A stretch of 64,000 nucleotides of DNA from Bacillota bacterium (GTDB lineage Bacteria; Bacillota; Clostridia; Tissierellales; Peptoniphilaceae). How positions within the stretch are numbered: the stretch's first letter is position 1; the number at the start of each line of letters is the position of its first letter. The stretch spans positions 1 through 64,000 of the forward strand of contig JAQYDN010000007.1 of NCBI GenBank assembly GCA_028724185.1, given 5' to 3'. This document shows positions 18,707-26,334 of this stretch, one piece after another. The position numbers were made by a program, and so were the translations under genes. The notes under the pieces are model-generated. The model ran no database searches, was not told the DNA's origin, and saw nothing but the letters and a program-made list of their open reading frames with translations.

Positions 18707-19471
18707 TTAACGCTTTTTCTTTTCTTTGGCGAGACACGCCGCGCCGATCGCGCCGGCGTACTGTCCGTGTCTGTGGTTGATGACGTGTCGGTCGAGTTTT
18801 TCGGAGAGCACGTCGGCGAAGTAGGGGACGTGGCTCAGTCCCCCCGTCAGGATCACGGTCTCGGGGAAGTCGATCCTTCCCGTGAGCCCGACGACTTTGT
18901 TCGCGACCGAGTCGACGACGCCCGCGGCGATGTCCTCTCGCGGTCTGCCCTCGCCGATGTAGGAGATGATCTCCGACTCGGCGAAGACGGTGCAAAGGGA
19001 GCTGATCGAAATTTTCTCGCCGATCTTTGCAAGTTCGAACAGCGACGGCATGTCGACCGCGAGGCGGTTCGCCATGACCTCCAGGAATTTCCCGGTCCCC
19101 GCCGAGCACTTATCGTTCATTTGAAAGTCCTTGACCATGCCGCGTTCGACGAGGATGACTTTCGTGTCCTGTCCGCCGACGTCGATGACGCCGACGTCGT
19201 CTCCCGCGAGTTCTCTCGCCCCGCGGCCGTGGCAGGTGATCTCGGTGATGACGAAGTCGGCGAAGTCGACCGCCACGCGACCGTAGCCGGTGGCGACGAC
19301 GCGCACGTCGTCGTCTTCGATGTCGATTCCCTCGCTTAGAAGCCGCTTTTTAATGTCGCGGGAGGTCTCCACCGAACTCCAGCCCGTCGGCTGGACGAAT
19401 TGAACCTGCTTATCGCCGAAGGCCCACACTTTTGCGGCCGTCGAGCCGATATCGATTCCGATGTATTCCAA
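18707..19471 (-). CDS. Acyl-CoA dehydratase activase-type ATPase (YjiL/HgdC family), reductase of the double-cubane protein
   Basis: 254 residues, ASKHA-fold ATPase. Homologues form homodimers around one [4Fe-4S] cluster and use ATP hydrolysis to lower the redox potential of an electron passed to the partner reductase. Visible motifs: phosphate-binding GIDIGSTAAK at residues 5-14, VIDVGGQDTK at 95-104, and the two cluster cysteines C122 (NDKCSAGTGKF) and C160 (SSLCTVFAESE). The start is TTG at 19471, chosen because MEYIGIDIG matches the family N-terminus and GGGAG lies 10 nt upstream. It starts just 4 nt after the DUF3343 stop, so the four genes are probably translated together. The partner is the gene immediately downstream. 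Confidence 0.92.
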   Translation of the reverse strand: MEYIGIDIGSTAAKVWAFGDKQVQFVQPTGWSSVETSRDIKKRLLSEGIDIEDDDVRVVATGYGRVAVDFADFVITEITCHGRGARELAGDDVGVIDVGGQDTKVILVERGMVKDFQMNDKCSAGTGKFLEVMANRLAVDMPSLFELAKIGEKISISSLCTVFAESEIISYIGEGRPREDIAAGVVDSVANKVVGLTGRIDFPETVILTGGLSHVPYFADVLSEKLDRHVINHRHGQYAGAIGAACLAKEKKKR

Positions 19472-19475
19472 TGCG

Positions 19476-19706
19476 CTACCGCTCCCATTCTAAGATTTTC
19501 TCGTGATCCAATGTTTCGGATCGGATCAACGCTTCCAATTGTTCTCTCTCACTCAGGTCGTGTTTCCACGCGTAACCGCAGCCGGCGGAGAGTTCGTCGG
19601 GGAGGGGGATCAGCTTGCCCGTAAGGTGCGCCCCCTCCGCCGCCTCCTCCATCGCCATGGCGTCGGTGACGTTGTCGAATGTAACGATTAAGACTTTTTC
19701 ACTCAC
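19476..19706 (-). CDS. DUF3343 protein, putative sulfur/selenium carrier
   Basis: 76 residues from a GTG start at 19706. An upstream ATG would give 82 residues, but AAGGAG sits 7 nt before the GTG and the GTG overlaps the upstream stop codon (GTGAGTGA), so translational coupling is likely. DUF3343 proteins are small and described as putative Se/S carrier-like proteins because of their similarity and gene neighbours; this role is not proven. The single cysteine in SAGCGYAWK (C43) is the natural candidate for carrying a persulfide or selenide group. Its position directly after a cysteine desulfurase-like gene fits a donor-acceptor pair. It could instead serve cluster assembly for the downstream reductase. 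Confidence 0.85.
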   Translation of the reverse strand: MSEKVLIVTFDNVTDAMAMEEAAEGAHLTGKLIPLPDELSAGCGYAWKHDLSEREQLEALIRSETLDHEKILEWER

Positions 19707-20838
19707 TGTATAACTCCTTCGCAAGCGCCCTTAAGGCGTCCGCCGCGCTATCGATCTCCTCTTCGGTCGTGAAGTAGGAGAGCGAAAAGCGGACCGCGCC
19801 CTGTTCTTTTGTTCCCATCGCCTCGTGGATGAGCGGGGCGCAGTGGGCGCCGGTTCGGGTGATGATGCCGTAGCGCGACTCGAGCAGTTCGCCGACTTTC
19901 GACGAGGATACGCCCGCGATGTTGACGCTCACGACCGCCGTCTTCTCCTCGGGATTGGGCGAGCCGTAGACGATGAGGCCCGGGATGTCGTTGATCCCGT
20001 CCATCAACCGGCGCAACAGGGCGGTCTCGCGTTCGCGAATCGCCCCGATCCCCACGCGCTCGATAAAGGTCAGCGCACCGTAAAGTCCGGCGATGCCGTG
20101 GCCGTTTTGGGTCCCCGCCTCGAGGCGGGTAGGCATCGCGAGGGGGTGCGACTTGTTGTACGAGTCGATCCCGCTTCCCCCGACTTTAAAGGGCCGCACC
20201 TCGACGCCCTCGCCGACGTAGAGACCGCCGGTTCCCTGGGGCCCCAAGAGCGACTTGTGCCCGGTAAAGGCCAAGAGGTCGATTCGACTTTTTTCGACGT
20301 CGATCGGGACGGCGCCCGCGGTCTGCGACGCGTCGACGATAAAGAGCAACCCGCGGTCCTCGCAGAAGGCGCCGATACGCTCGATGTCCACGATGTTTCC
20401 CGTGACGTTCGATGCGTGGTTGACGACGACGGCCTTCGTGTTCTCCCTCACGAGATCTTCGAGGTCGTCCAACACGACCTGCTGTCTCTCATCGACCGGC
20501 AAAAAATCCAAGTCGCAGCCGATGCGATAGAGCGGGCGGAGCACCGAGTTGTGTTCGGTAACCGTCGTGATGACGTGATCTTTCGCATCGAGGGTGCCGA
20601 TCAAGGCGGCGTTTAACGCCTCGGTAGCGTTTAAGGCAAAGGCGATCTGTTTCGCGCCCGCTCCGTGAAACAGCTCCGAGAGTTTTTTCCGCGCGCGGTA
20701 CTCGACTCTCGACGCCTCGAGCGCGCGCGACCCGGTGCCTCGTCCGGAATTGCCCAAGGTGTTCAGTGCATGCGTAACGGCGTCGACCACTTCCGGAGGC
20801 TTGTGCATCGTCGTCGCCGCATTGTCCAAATAAATCAT
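19699..20838 (-). CDS. Class V aminotransferase-fold PLP enzyme, cysteine desulfurase / selenocysteine lyase-like
   Basis: 379 residues, full length. Group II desulfurases take sulfur (or selenium) from cysteine (or selenocysteine) and pass it on from an active-site cysteine. Seen here: N-terminal MIYLDNAATT, the PLP histidine region TVTEHNSVLRP, PLP-binding aspartate in FIVDASQTAG (D169), Schiff-base lysine in FTGHKSLLGPQGTGG (K195), and the catalytic cysteine in RTGAHCAP (C333). ATG with GAGGAGG 6 nt upstream; a TGTTATATT extended -10-like element lies near 20870, so this is likely the first gene of the operon. The short segment around C333 resembles SufS/CsdA-type enzymes more than IscS. 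Substrate preference (S or Se) cannot be told from sequence; mnmH nearby makes selenium worth considering. Confidence 0.9.
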   Translation of the reverse strand: MIYLDNAATTMHKPPEVVDAVTHALNTLGNSGRGTGSRALEASRVEYRARKKLSELFHGAGAKQIAFALNATEALNAALIGTLDAKDHVITTVTEHNSVLRPLYRIGCDLDFLPVDERQQVVLDDLEDLVRENTKAVVVNHASNVTGNIVDIERIGAFCEDRGLLFIVDASQTAGAVPIDVEKSRIDLLAFTGHKSLLGPQGTGGLYVGEGVEVRPFKVGGSGIDSYNKSHPLAMPTRLEAGTQNGHGIAGLYGALTFIERVGIGAIRERETALLRRLMDGINDIPGLIVYGSPNPEEKTAVVSVNIAGVSSSKVGELLESRYGIITRTGAHCAPLIHEAMGTKEQGAVRFSLSYFTTEEEIDSAADALRALAKELYSE

Positions 20839-20968
20839 CTCATTCCTCCTCGCGTACTAGTTACAATATAACAAATTTGGGATGGGCATAGCATTCTTTT
20901 TTCGTCGTATTAAAACATCTTATCGAGCACGCGTCTCTATTTGTTTCCTCTATAGATCTTTTGCCGCA

Positions 20969-20997
20969 TTAAAAAAGAAACCCGACGATTCGGGTCT
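20969..20997 (-). terminator. Terminator after mnmH
   Basis: Minus-strand stem ACCCGA/TCGGGT with tetraloop ATCG (20979-20994), followed by TTTCTTTTTTAAT. It sits 10-40 nt past the mnmH stop and separates mnmH from the desulfurase operon. Confidence 0.75.
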
Positions 20998-21006
20998 CTC
21001 GCGTCT

Positions 21007-22035
21007 CTAACGTTCCGCGACGAAGGCGTCGAAGAGTTTTTTCGCCGACGCCTCCGGAGAGGTGTTTTCGATCGTGCCCTTAAAACCGGACTTTCTCGTC
21101 TTGTACGAGATGTCGTAGTAGTTTTCGATCAAGTCTTCGATGATCTCGTCGTAGTCGCCGGCGTCGATGTACTCCCGGTACTTTCGGACGCGCTTTTTTC
21201 CTATAAACCGGCCGAGCTCGTCGAGGGAGGCCGTGAGGCTTGCCCGAAACGCCTCGTCGTAGTCGACGTACTCGTCCCGAATGTTTTTCACCCGCTCCTC
21301 GACGGGCAGGGTGATCAGCACTTGAATGCCTTTCTTATAATAGGCGTCGTGAAGCACCTTCGGCACGAACAAATCGCCGATCTTATGTGATTCGGACTCG
21401 ACGAATACGACATCGCCCCGAAAGCTCTCAAACGCCTCGACGATCATCGCCTCGAAGTCTTTCTGCGACGGCTGCGCCCTCCGCTCGAGGTTTCCGAGAA
21501 GCGACCCCCGATGCCTCGCGAGGCCCTCGAGATCCAGGACGTTCGCCCCGAGCGCCTTCAGTTCGCTCAGTATCTTCGTCTTCCCCACGCCCGTGTAGCC
21601 GTTTAAGTCGACGAATGTCGAGCGCTCGGCGTACTCGTCCAGTTTTCTCATGACGTATTTCCTGTAGGACTTGTAGCCGCCCTTTAGCTTAAAGGTTTCG
21701 ATCGACATGGAATTCAGGAAATAAAAAAGAGCCGTCGAACGATAGCCCCCTCGCGAACAATACAAGACGACGTCGCGCTTCGCCGACTGATCGGCGATAA
21801 AGTCGAAGAGTTTCGGAAGTTTTCCGCTCGCGAAGGCCACGGCCCTTTTTTTCGATTCCAGGATTTCTCCGCTGTCGTACAGCGTCCCGACGATTTTCCG
21901 CTCCTCGTCGTTTAAAATCGGCATGTTGACGCTCCCGATGATTTTATGGGAGCGGTGCTCCGAAGGCGAGCGCAAGTCGATCAGGATCGGATCGTCTAAT
22001 GTTTTTATATCTTCGTACAGTATTTCTTTATTCAT
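21007..22035 (-). CDS. mnmH: tRNA 2-selenouridine synthase (rhodanese + P-loop ATPase)
   Basis: 342 residues. MnmH (SelU/YbbB) replaces the 2-thio group at the wobble uridine of some tRNAs with selenium, via geranylation and selenophosphate. N-terminal rhodanese domain residues ~10-125 with the active cysteine C93 in YCSRGGYRS, followed by a P-loop domain with Walker A GYTGVGKT at 146-153. Length matches the family. Its presence implies the cell makes selenophosphate (SelD), which is not in this window. No Shine-Dalgarno precedes the ATG; instead a TATAAT box ends 7 nt before it, suggesting a leaderless transcript. It lies between the vWA gene (78 nt upstream) and a terminator, next to a desulfurase/DUF3343 pair that could supply selenium. 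Confidence 0.93.
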   Translation of the reverse strand: MNKEILYEDIKTLDDPILIDLRSPSEHRSHKIIGSVNMPILNDEERKIVGTLYDSGEILESKKRAVAFASGKLPKLFDFIADQSAKRDVVLYCSRGGYRSTALFYFLNSMSIETFKLKGGYKSYRKYVMRKLDEYAERSTFVDLNGYTGVGKTKILSELKALGANVLDLEGLARHRGSLLGNLERRAQPSQKDFEAMIVEAFESFRGDVVFVESESHKIGDLFVPKVLHDAYYKKGIQVLITLPVEERVKNIRDEYVDYDEAFRASLTASLDELGRFIGKKRVRKYREYIDAGDYDEIIEDLIENYYDISYKTRKSGFKGTIENTSPEASAKKLFDAFVAER

Positions 22036-22042
22036 GATGTTT

Positions 22043-22070
22043 ATTATAGTAGATATTTTTCAAAATTCAA
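22043..22070 (-). promoter_or_regulatory. Predicted leaderless promoter of mnmH
   Basis: Minus strand: -35 TTGAAT (22070-22065), 16-nt spacer, perfect -10 TATAAT (22048-22043), then only AAACATC before the ATG at 22035. Transcription would start at or next to the A of the ATG. No purine-rich SD is present upstream. Confidence 0.6.
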
Positions 22071-22113
22071 ATTTTCTATCGCACGTCGGCTCGCACGTCG
22101 ACGATCGATCGCG

Positions 22114-23841
22114 TCATTGCAGCCGGTCGACGACGCTCTTCAGGTACTTGCCGACGACGACGGAGAATCGGTTGAGGTCTTTGATCCGCACGAAGTCGGT
22201 ACCGAAGATCAACCGCTCCTGGTCGAGTTCCTCGTCGTCCCCGGTAAAGACGCCTAAGACGGCCTTCTGTTTGAGTTTTCCCTGGAGTACTTCGGCCGCC
22301 GCGTCGTAGACCGCCTCTTCGCCCTCGTAGTCCGCCACGTCGCTGTGACCCGAATCGAAGCCAACCGAGAGCAGGTCGTTCGGCATGCCGTCGGAGAGGA
22401 CGATCAATACGTGAGTGTCCGCCTCCATCTCCTCCATGGTCTCGAAGACGTAGCGCAGCGCGAAGCCGTCGCGGTTGGAGCCGCTCGCCTTGTAGTTAAA
22501 GATCTCGCGGTTTTGTTTACGCTCGTCTCGGTAGTCTCGAAACACGCGGATAATTTGGTAGTTGAAGAGGTTGCAAAAGCCCATCACGCGGGTCGGGATC
22601 CTCAGAGCGGTGAGCGCCTCGGCGATCAAATAGCCCTGAATCGCGACCGACTCCTGCCGGTCTTGTTGCGAGCCGCTCATGTCGAGGAGGATGTCCACGG
22701 CGAAGGAGGTCTCCTCCTCGAAGTGGGTCTTTTTAAAGATGCGGTCGTCGTTTAAAACGACGTGGCGCCAGAGCAGACTCGTGTCGATCGCCCCGTTCGC
22801 GGCGCGCACCGCCGCCTCGGAGGAGTCGTCCAACAGGTTTTTTCGGATGATCTCCCGAAGTTCAAAGATCGAGCGCTCGTAGATGTGGCTGTCTTTTTCG
22901 TAGATTTCCTCGGTCTCCTTGCGCTGGGCGAGAACCTGGTCTTCGAAAAAGCGAGAACCCATGTCGCCCTTGAAGTTTCCCTTCGTGACGTGCAGGCGCA
23001 TCCCCTTGTGAATGCCCGTGGCGATTTTCGATTCGAGGCGCCGTATTTTTCCGGGCGATTCGGACTCGACGCCGAAGTGTTTTCGCACGCGGCTCAAGGT
23101 GCGCGTCTCGGAGTCGTTTCTCGTGCGGCTGATCGAGGCGTCGCTCTCCACGACTTTCGAGGTGTCGCGAATGACGCCCGAAAACTCGGCGGATTCGATG
23201 ATTTCGGTCTCGCTGTCTTCCACGCACGCCTGTCCGCCCTCGACGATACAGCGCCGTTTTTTCTTCGGCGGCTCCTTGGGCGGCTCCTGTGTCTCCTCGG
23301 GCTCGCTCATCTTCTCCTCGACCTCGAAGGTGAGGGTCGGGTTGACGTGGAAGTGTTCGCGCCACAGTTTTTGAAGGTAGCGATAAAACTCGCTCTCGGA
23401 TTTAATCTCCTCGCCCTTGATCAGCTTGCGCATGAGCGGTTCCAAAAAAGTGCCCGCGCTCATGGGCTTGCCGATGCGGTAGGCGGCGTATTGCATATAG
23501 ATTTCCTCACTGATGTCGCGCTTGTTTTGAAATTCGAGCTTTTTAAACCGCTTCTTGTACTCGTCGAAGGCGCGGGAGGCGACGCCCGGACGTTCTCGGT
23601 AGAGCGCCTCGCGCGTATACTGGAGGGCGAGGACGGTCGCGACGGTGCGCATATCTTTTCCGTTCGAGACTTTCTCGGCGTTGGTCGAGACGAAGTTCGA
23701 CAGGCGGTTTTTCGGAAAGGCGCGGTCGATCATCGCGCGCTCGGCGACGGCGAATCCGTTGCCCTCCCCGTGGTAGCGCCTCTGGTAGTTTCCCCCGACC
23801 GTCCAATAGATGTTTTGGCGGCGCTTTTCGGATAGGTTCAT
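22114..23841 (-). CDS. vWA domain protein, partner of the MoxR ATPase
   Basis: 575 residues. The C-terminal half (~345-570) is a vWA domain of the CobT/NorD kind with an intact MIDAS: DMSGS in FAVDILLDMSGS and a later VLIVLSDGMPND. The N-terminal ~340 residues are charged and not a family I recognise, with an acidic/proline stretch (EEPTQEP-like, ~205-225) and Arg/Glu-rich helices. Such proteins are clients or adaptors of MoxR AAA+ ATPases and help insert metals or mature large complexes. It overlaps the upstream MoxR gene by 4 nt (ATGA), so the two are co-translated. ATG start with AAGGAG 11 nt upstream. The target complex here is unknown; no nitric-oxide reductase, Rubisco or cobaltochelatase gene is in the window. 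Confidence 0.85.
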   Translation of the reverse strand: MNLSEKRRQNIYWTVGGNYQRRYHGEGNGFAVAERAMIDRAFPKNRLSNFVSTNAEKVSNGKDMRTVATVLALQYTREALYRERPGVASRAFDEYKKRFKKLEFQNKRDISEEIYMQYAAYRIGKPMSAGTFLEPLMRKLIKGEEIKSESEFYRYLQKLWREHFHVNPTLTFEVEEKMSEPEETQEPPKEPPKKKRRCIVEGGQACVEDSETEIIESAEFSGVIRDTSKVVESDASISRTRNDSETRTLSRVRKHFGVESESPGKIRRLESKIATGIHKGMRLHVTKGNFKGDMGSRFFEDQVLAQRKETEEIYEKDSHIYERSIFELREIIRKNLLDDSSEAAVRAANGAIDTSLLWRHVVLNDDRIFKKTHFEEETSFAVDILLDMSGSQQDRQESVAIQGYLIAEALTALRIPTRVMGFCNLFNYQIIRVFRDYRDERKQNREIFNYKASGSNRDGFALRYVFETMEEMEADTHVLIVLSDGMPNDLLSVGFDSGHSDVADYEGEEAVYDAAAEVLQGKLKQKAVLGVFTGDDEELDQERLIFGTDFVRIKDLNRFSVVVGKYLKSVVDRLQ

Positions 23842-24761
23842 CGGAACAACTGCTCCTTGCGGATGTCTTTTGCAAAGAGGGTGTCGATGACGTCTTCGAC
23901 AACTTCTTTTTCGAAGCGGTCGAACGATTTATTGACGATGCCCATGTTGAGGGCGTCCTTGACGTCGAGTCCCCGCTCGATCATGGTAAGCGCGCCGAAG
24001 AGTCCGCGCATATCGACGGCCTTCGAAGAGATCTCGCCCTCCAAGCTCTTGTTTTGAAGATCGGTGAAGAGTCGCGCAAAGAGGAGCATCCCCTCGTCGT
24101 TTAAGTGCGTCTCCTCCCTCAGTATCTGTTTGAGTCCTTCCCCCTCGAGAATCGGCATATCGATGACCATAAAGCGGCTGATGAGCGCCTCGTTCAGTTC
24201 GCGCGTGCCCATATAGCCGTAATTCATCGTGCCGATAAAGCGGGTCGCATCGTCCAAGGGGATGCGGTCGTAGCCGGGGACGTCGATCATGCGGCGAAAG
24301 TCCAGGGCGGAGTGGACGACGGAGAGGGATTCGTTCTTCGCCATGTTGATCTCGTCGAAGACGGCAAATCCGCCGAGTTCGGCCGCCAAGGTGACGGGGC
24401 CCTTTTTCAGGACGACTTCGCCGTTTCTGAAGGTGTCGACGCCGATTAAGGAGGCGCTGTCGACGTTGACGTTCAACGACATGTTCCACATCGGACGGTT
24501 AAAGATCTGCGCGAGGTTTTCCGAGAAGACGTTCTTGCCCGTCGCCTTCGGGCCCGACAGCAAGATATGGTAACCCGAGAGGATCGCGTAGATCGCCTTT
24601 TCCCAGATCGTCTTGCCGTAGTAGCGGTAGACCGACTCGGGGATGCGGTCCGCGTAGCGGGCATCCACGGGGTGTTCGGCGACGAAGTCCTCCACATCTT
24701 GAATCAACGTCTTGTCGATCGCCTGTTTCTCTAAAAATTGAATGAGTTGTTCTCTTTTCAT
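23838..24761 (-). CDS. MoxR-family AAA+ ATPase
   Basis: 307 residues. MoxR/NorQ/CbbQ-type ATPases act as remodelling chaperones with a vWA partner, here encoded immediately downstream with a 4-nt overlap. Walker A-like GPKATGKN at about residue 73-80 (final Asn instead of Ser/Thr), Walker B AVFDEINMAKNE, sensor-1 region FIGTMNYGYMGTRELNEALISRF-type at ~190-212 with an Arg finger-like LISRFMV. ATG with AAAGGA 6 nt upstream. It lies 43 nt after murJ in the same direction, so it may be expressed with the envelope genes upstream. Confidence 0.9.
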   Translation of the reverse strand: MKREQLIQFLEKQAIDKTLIQDVEDFVAEHPVDARYADRIPESVYRYYGKTIWEKAIYAILSGYHILLSGPKATGKNVFSENLAQIFNRPMWNMSLNVNVDSASLIGVDTFRNGEVVLKKGPVTLAAELGGFAVFDEINMAKNESLSVVHSALDFRRMIDVPGYDRIPLDDATRFIGTMNYGYMGTRELNEALISRFMVIDMPILEGEGLKQILREETHLNDEGMLLFARLFTDLQNKSLEGEISSKAVDMRGLFGALTMIERGLDVKDALNMGIVNKSFDRFEKEVVEDVIDTLFAKDIRKEQLFR

Positions 24762-24804
24762 CGCTTGTCCTTTCTTCTGCCGTCCGGCGCGTCGGCTCGG
24801 CCGG

Positions 24805-26328
24805 CTAAGCGTCTTTTGTCTTTTTCTTATTATTTAACAGTTGTTTTAATTCGTCCAGTTCTTCGAAGCGGAATACGACCGCCAGGATAAAGTAAGTGAG
24901 GGCGCCGAGTGCGATCGCGAGGATTAAGCTTATATTGAGCGACAGCACGCGGGAGAGCGCCCGCTCCGCGCCCTTTGCGACGATGCCCATCGCGGCGGAG
25001 GCGATGAGAATTTTTAAGATGTTTTTCCACGCGCCCTCAAGTCCCAAGGTTCCCATGCTCTTATACAGGTGAACGAGCATGCCGATGCCCCCGACCCAGA
25101 GGGCGATCGCCGTCCCCATCGCGAGTCCGCGCAGGCCGAATGCACGTCCCAACAAGACGTTTAAGAGAACGTTTAAAAGCACCATGTAAACGGAGTTTAA
25201 GACGGGCACGCGCGCCTCTTTTTTGCTGTAAAATATGCGGATGCCGATCTCGCGGATACCGATCGCAAACAGTCCCATGCCGTAAAAGAGGAGCACCTCG
25301 CCTGTAATTGTCACGTCGGAGGCGGAAAAGGCGCCGCTTAAAAAAAGGAGCCTTACGATCTCCTCGTGGAAGCAGACGATCCCCACCGTCGCCGGCAGGA
25401 CGAAGGCCGCCATGAGCGAGAGGCTCTTTCCGAACACTTTCCCGAGTTGTCTGGTCGCCTTCTCCTCGACGAGCCGCGCCATCTGCGGGTAGGTGACGGT
25501 GATGATGCTCGTCACGACGATCCCCGTCACAAAGCCCTGGATTTTCGTCGCGTAATTGATGACCGGCACGCCGATCGTCGCGATCGAGGAGGCGAGCGAC
25601 TTACTGATGATGTTGTTGAGTTCCAACACCGAGGTCGAGATAAAGATCGGGATGATCAGGATAAACAGCTTTTTAAGCCCACTAACTTCTTTATAACCGC
25701 TCGTGCGGAAATGAAACCCGGATTTTCGGATATAGGGCAAAAAGAAGATGAATTGAAAGACGAAGGCGAATAAGATCCCGAACGCGAGGAGCGTGAGGTT
25801 GCCGTCCCGTCCCAAAAACATCGCGGCGATCAGAACCGAGTTCATCACGACGGAGTGAAGGATCGAGACGATAAAGTGGCTGTAGATTTGAAGGTACGCC
25901 TTAAAAATCGCAAAGACGGCGAGCGTCGTAATGCTCACCGCGGTGATGCGCGTCATATAGACGGTCTTATCGAAGACCGCGCCCCGAAAGCCGCTCGCCA
26001 TCATCCGAACCAGGTTCGGCGCAAAGATAACGGCGAGGAGGCTCAAGACGAGCGCCGCAAGCGCGAGGATCACCGAGAGTTTGCTCGTAAAGCGGTCGGC
26101 CTCCTCGCGCCCTTCTTTATGGGCGATTTCGGTATAGATCGGGATAAAGCCCCCCGAGAGGGACCCCGACAGCAGATTCGATACGACCATGGGGAGGGTA
26201 AAGGCGATTAAAAAGATATTCGCCACCTCGGAGGTACCAAAAAAATGGGCTAGGGCTTTTTCCCTAGCCAGTCCAAAAAACTTCGTGCCGATCGTAATCA
26301 GCATAAGCAGAAGCGATGTCTTTTGCAT
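24805..26328 (-). CDS. murJ: Lipid II flippase MurJ (MviN family)
   Basis: 507 residues, about 14 predicted membrane helices. MurJ moves the lipid-linked peptidoglycan precursor across the cytoplasmic membrane. The N-terminus MQKTSLLLMLITIGTKFFGL followed by AREKALAHFFGTSEVANIF matches the MurJ TM1-loop with its conserved arginine, and FTLPMVVSNLLSGSLSGGFIP matches TM2 of the family. Length is standard. It starts 6 nt after the stop of the polysaccharide deacetylase gene, so the two are co-transcribed, which fits a cell-wall role for both. A role as exopolysaccharide flippase (MOP superfamily) is a less likely alternative. Confidence 0.92.
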   Translation of the reverse strand: MQKTSLLLMLITIGTKFFGLAREKALAHFFGTSEVANIFLIAFTLPMVVSNLLSGSLSGGFIPIYTEIAHKEGREEADRFTSKLSVILALAALVLSLLAVIFAPNLVRMMASGFRGAVFDKTVYMTRITAVSITTLAVFAIFKAYLQIYSHFIVSILHSVVMNSVLIAAMFLGRDGNLTLLAFGILFAFVFQFIFFLPYIRKSGFHFRTSGYKEVSGLKKLFILIIPIFISTSVLELNNIISKSLASSIATIGVPVINYATKIQGFVTGIVVTSIITVTYPQMARLVEEKATRQLGKVFGKSLSLMAAFVLPATVGIVCFHEEIVRLLFLSGAFSASDVTITGEVLLFYGMGLFAIGIREIGIRIFYSKKEARVPVLNSVYMVLLNVLLNVLLGRAFGLRGLAMGTAIALWVGGIGMLVHLYKSMGTLGLEGAWKNILKILIASAAMGIVAKGAERALSRVLSLNISLILAIALGALTYFILAVVFRFEELDELKQLLNNKKKTKDA

Positions 26329-26334
26329 AGCGAC

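Noticed and set aside
17446..20997. Possible genomic island or mobile element around the reductase operon
   Set aside because: I saw no transposase, integrase, tRNA gene or direct repeats, and codon usage looks like that of the neighbours.
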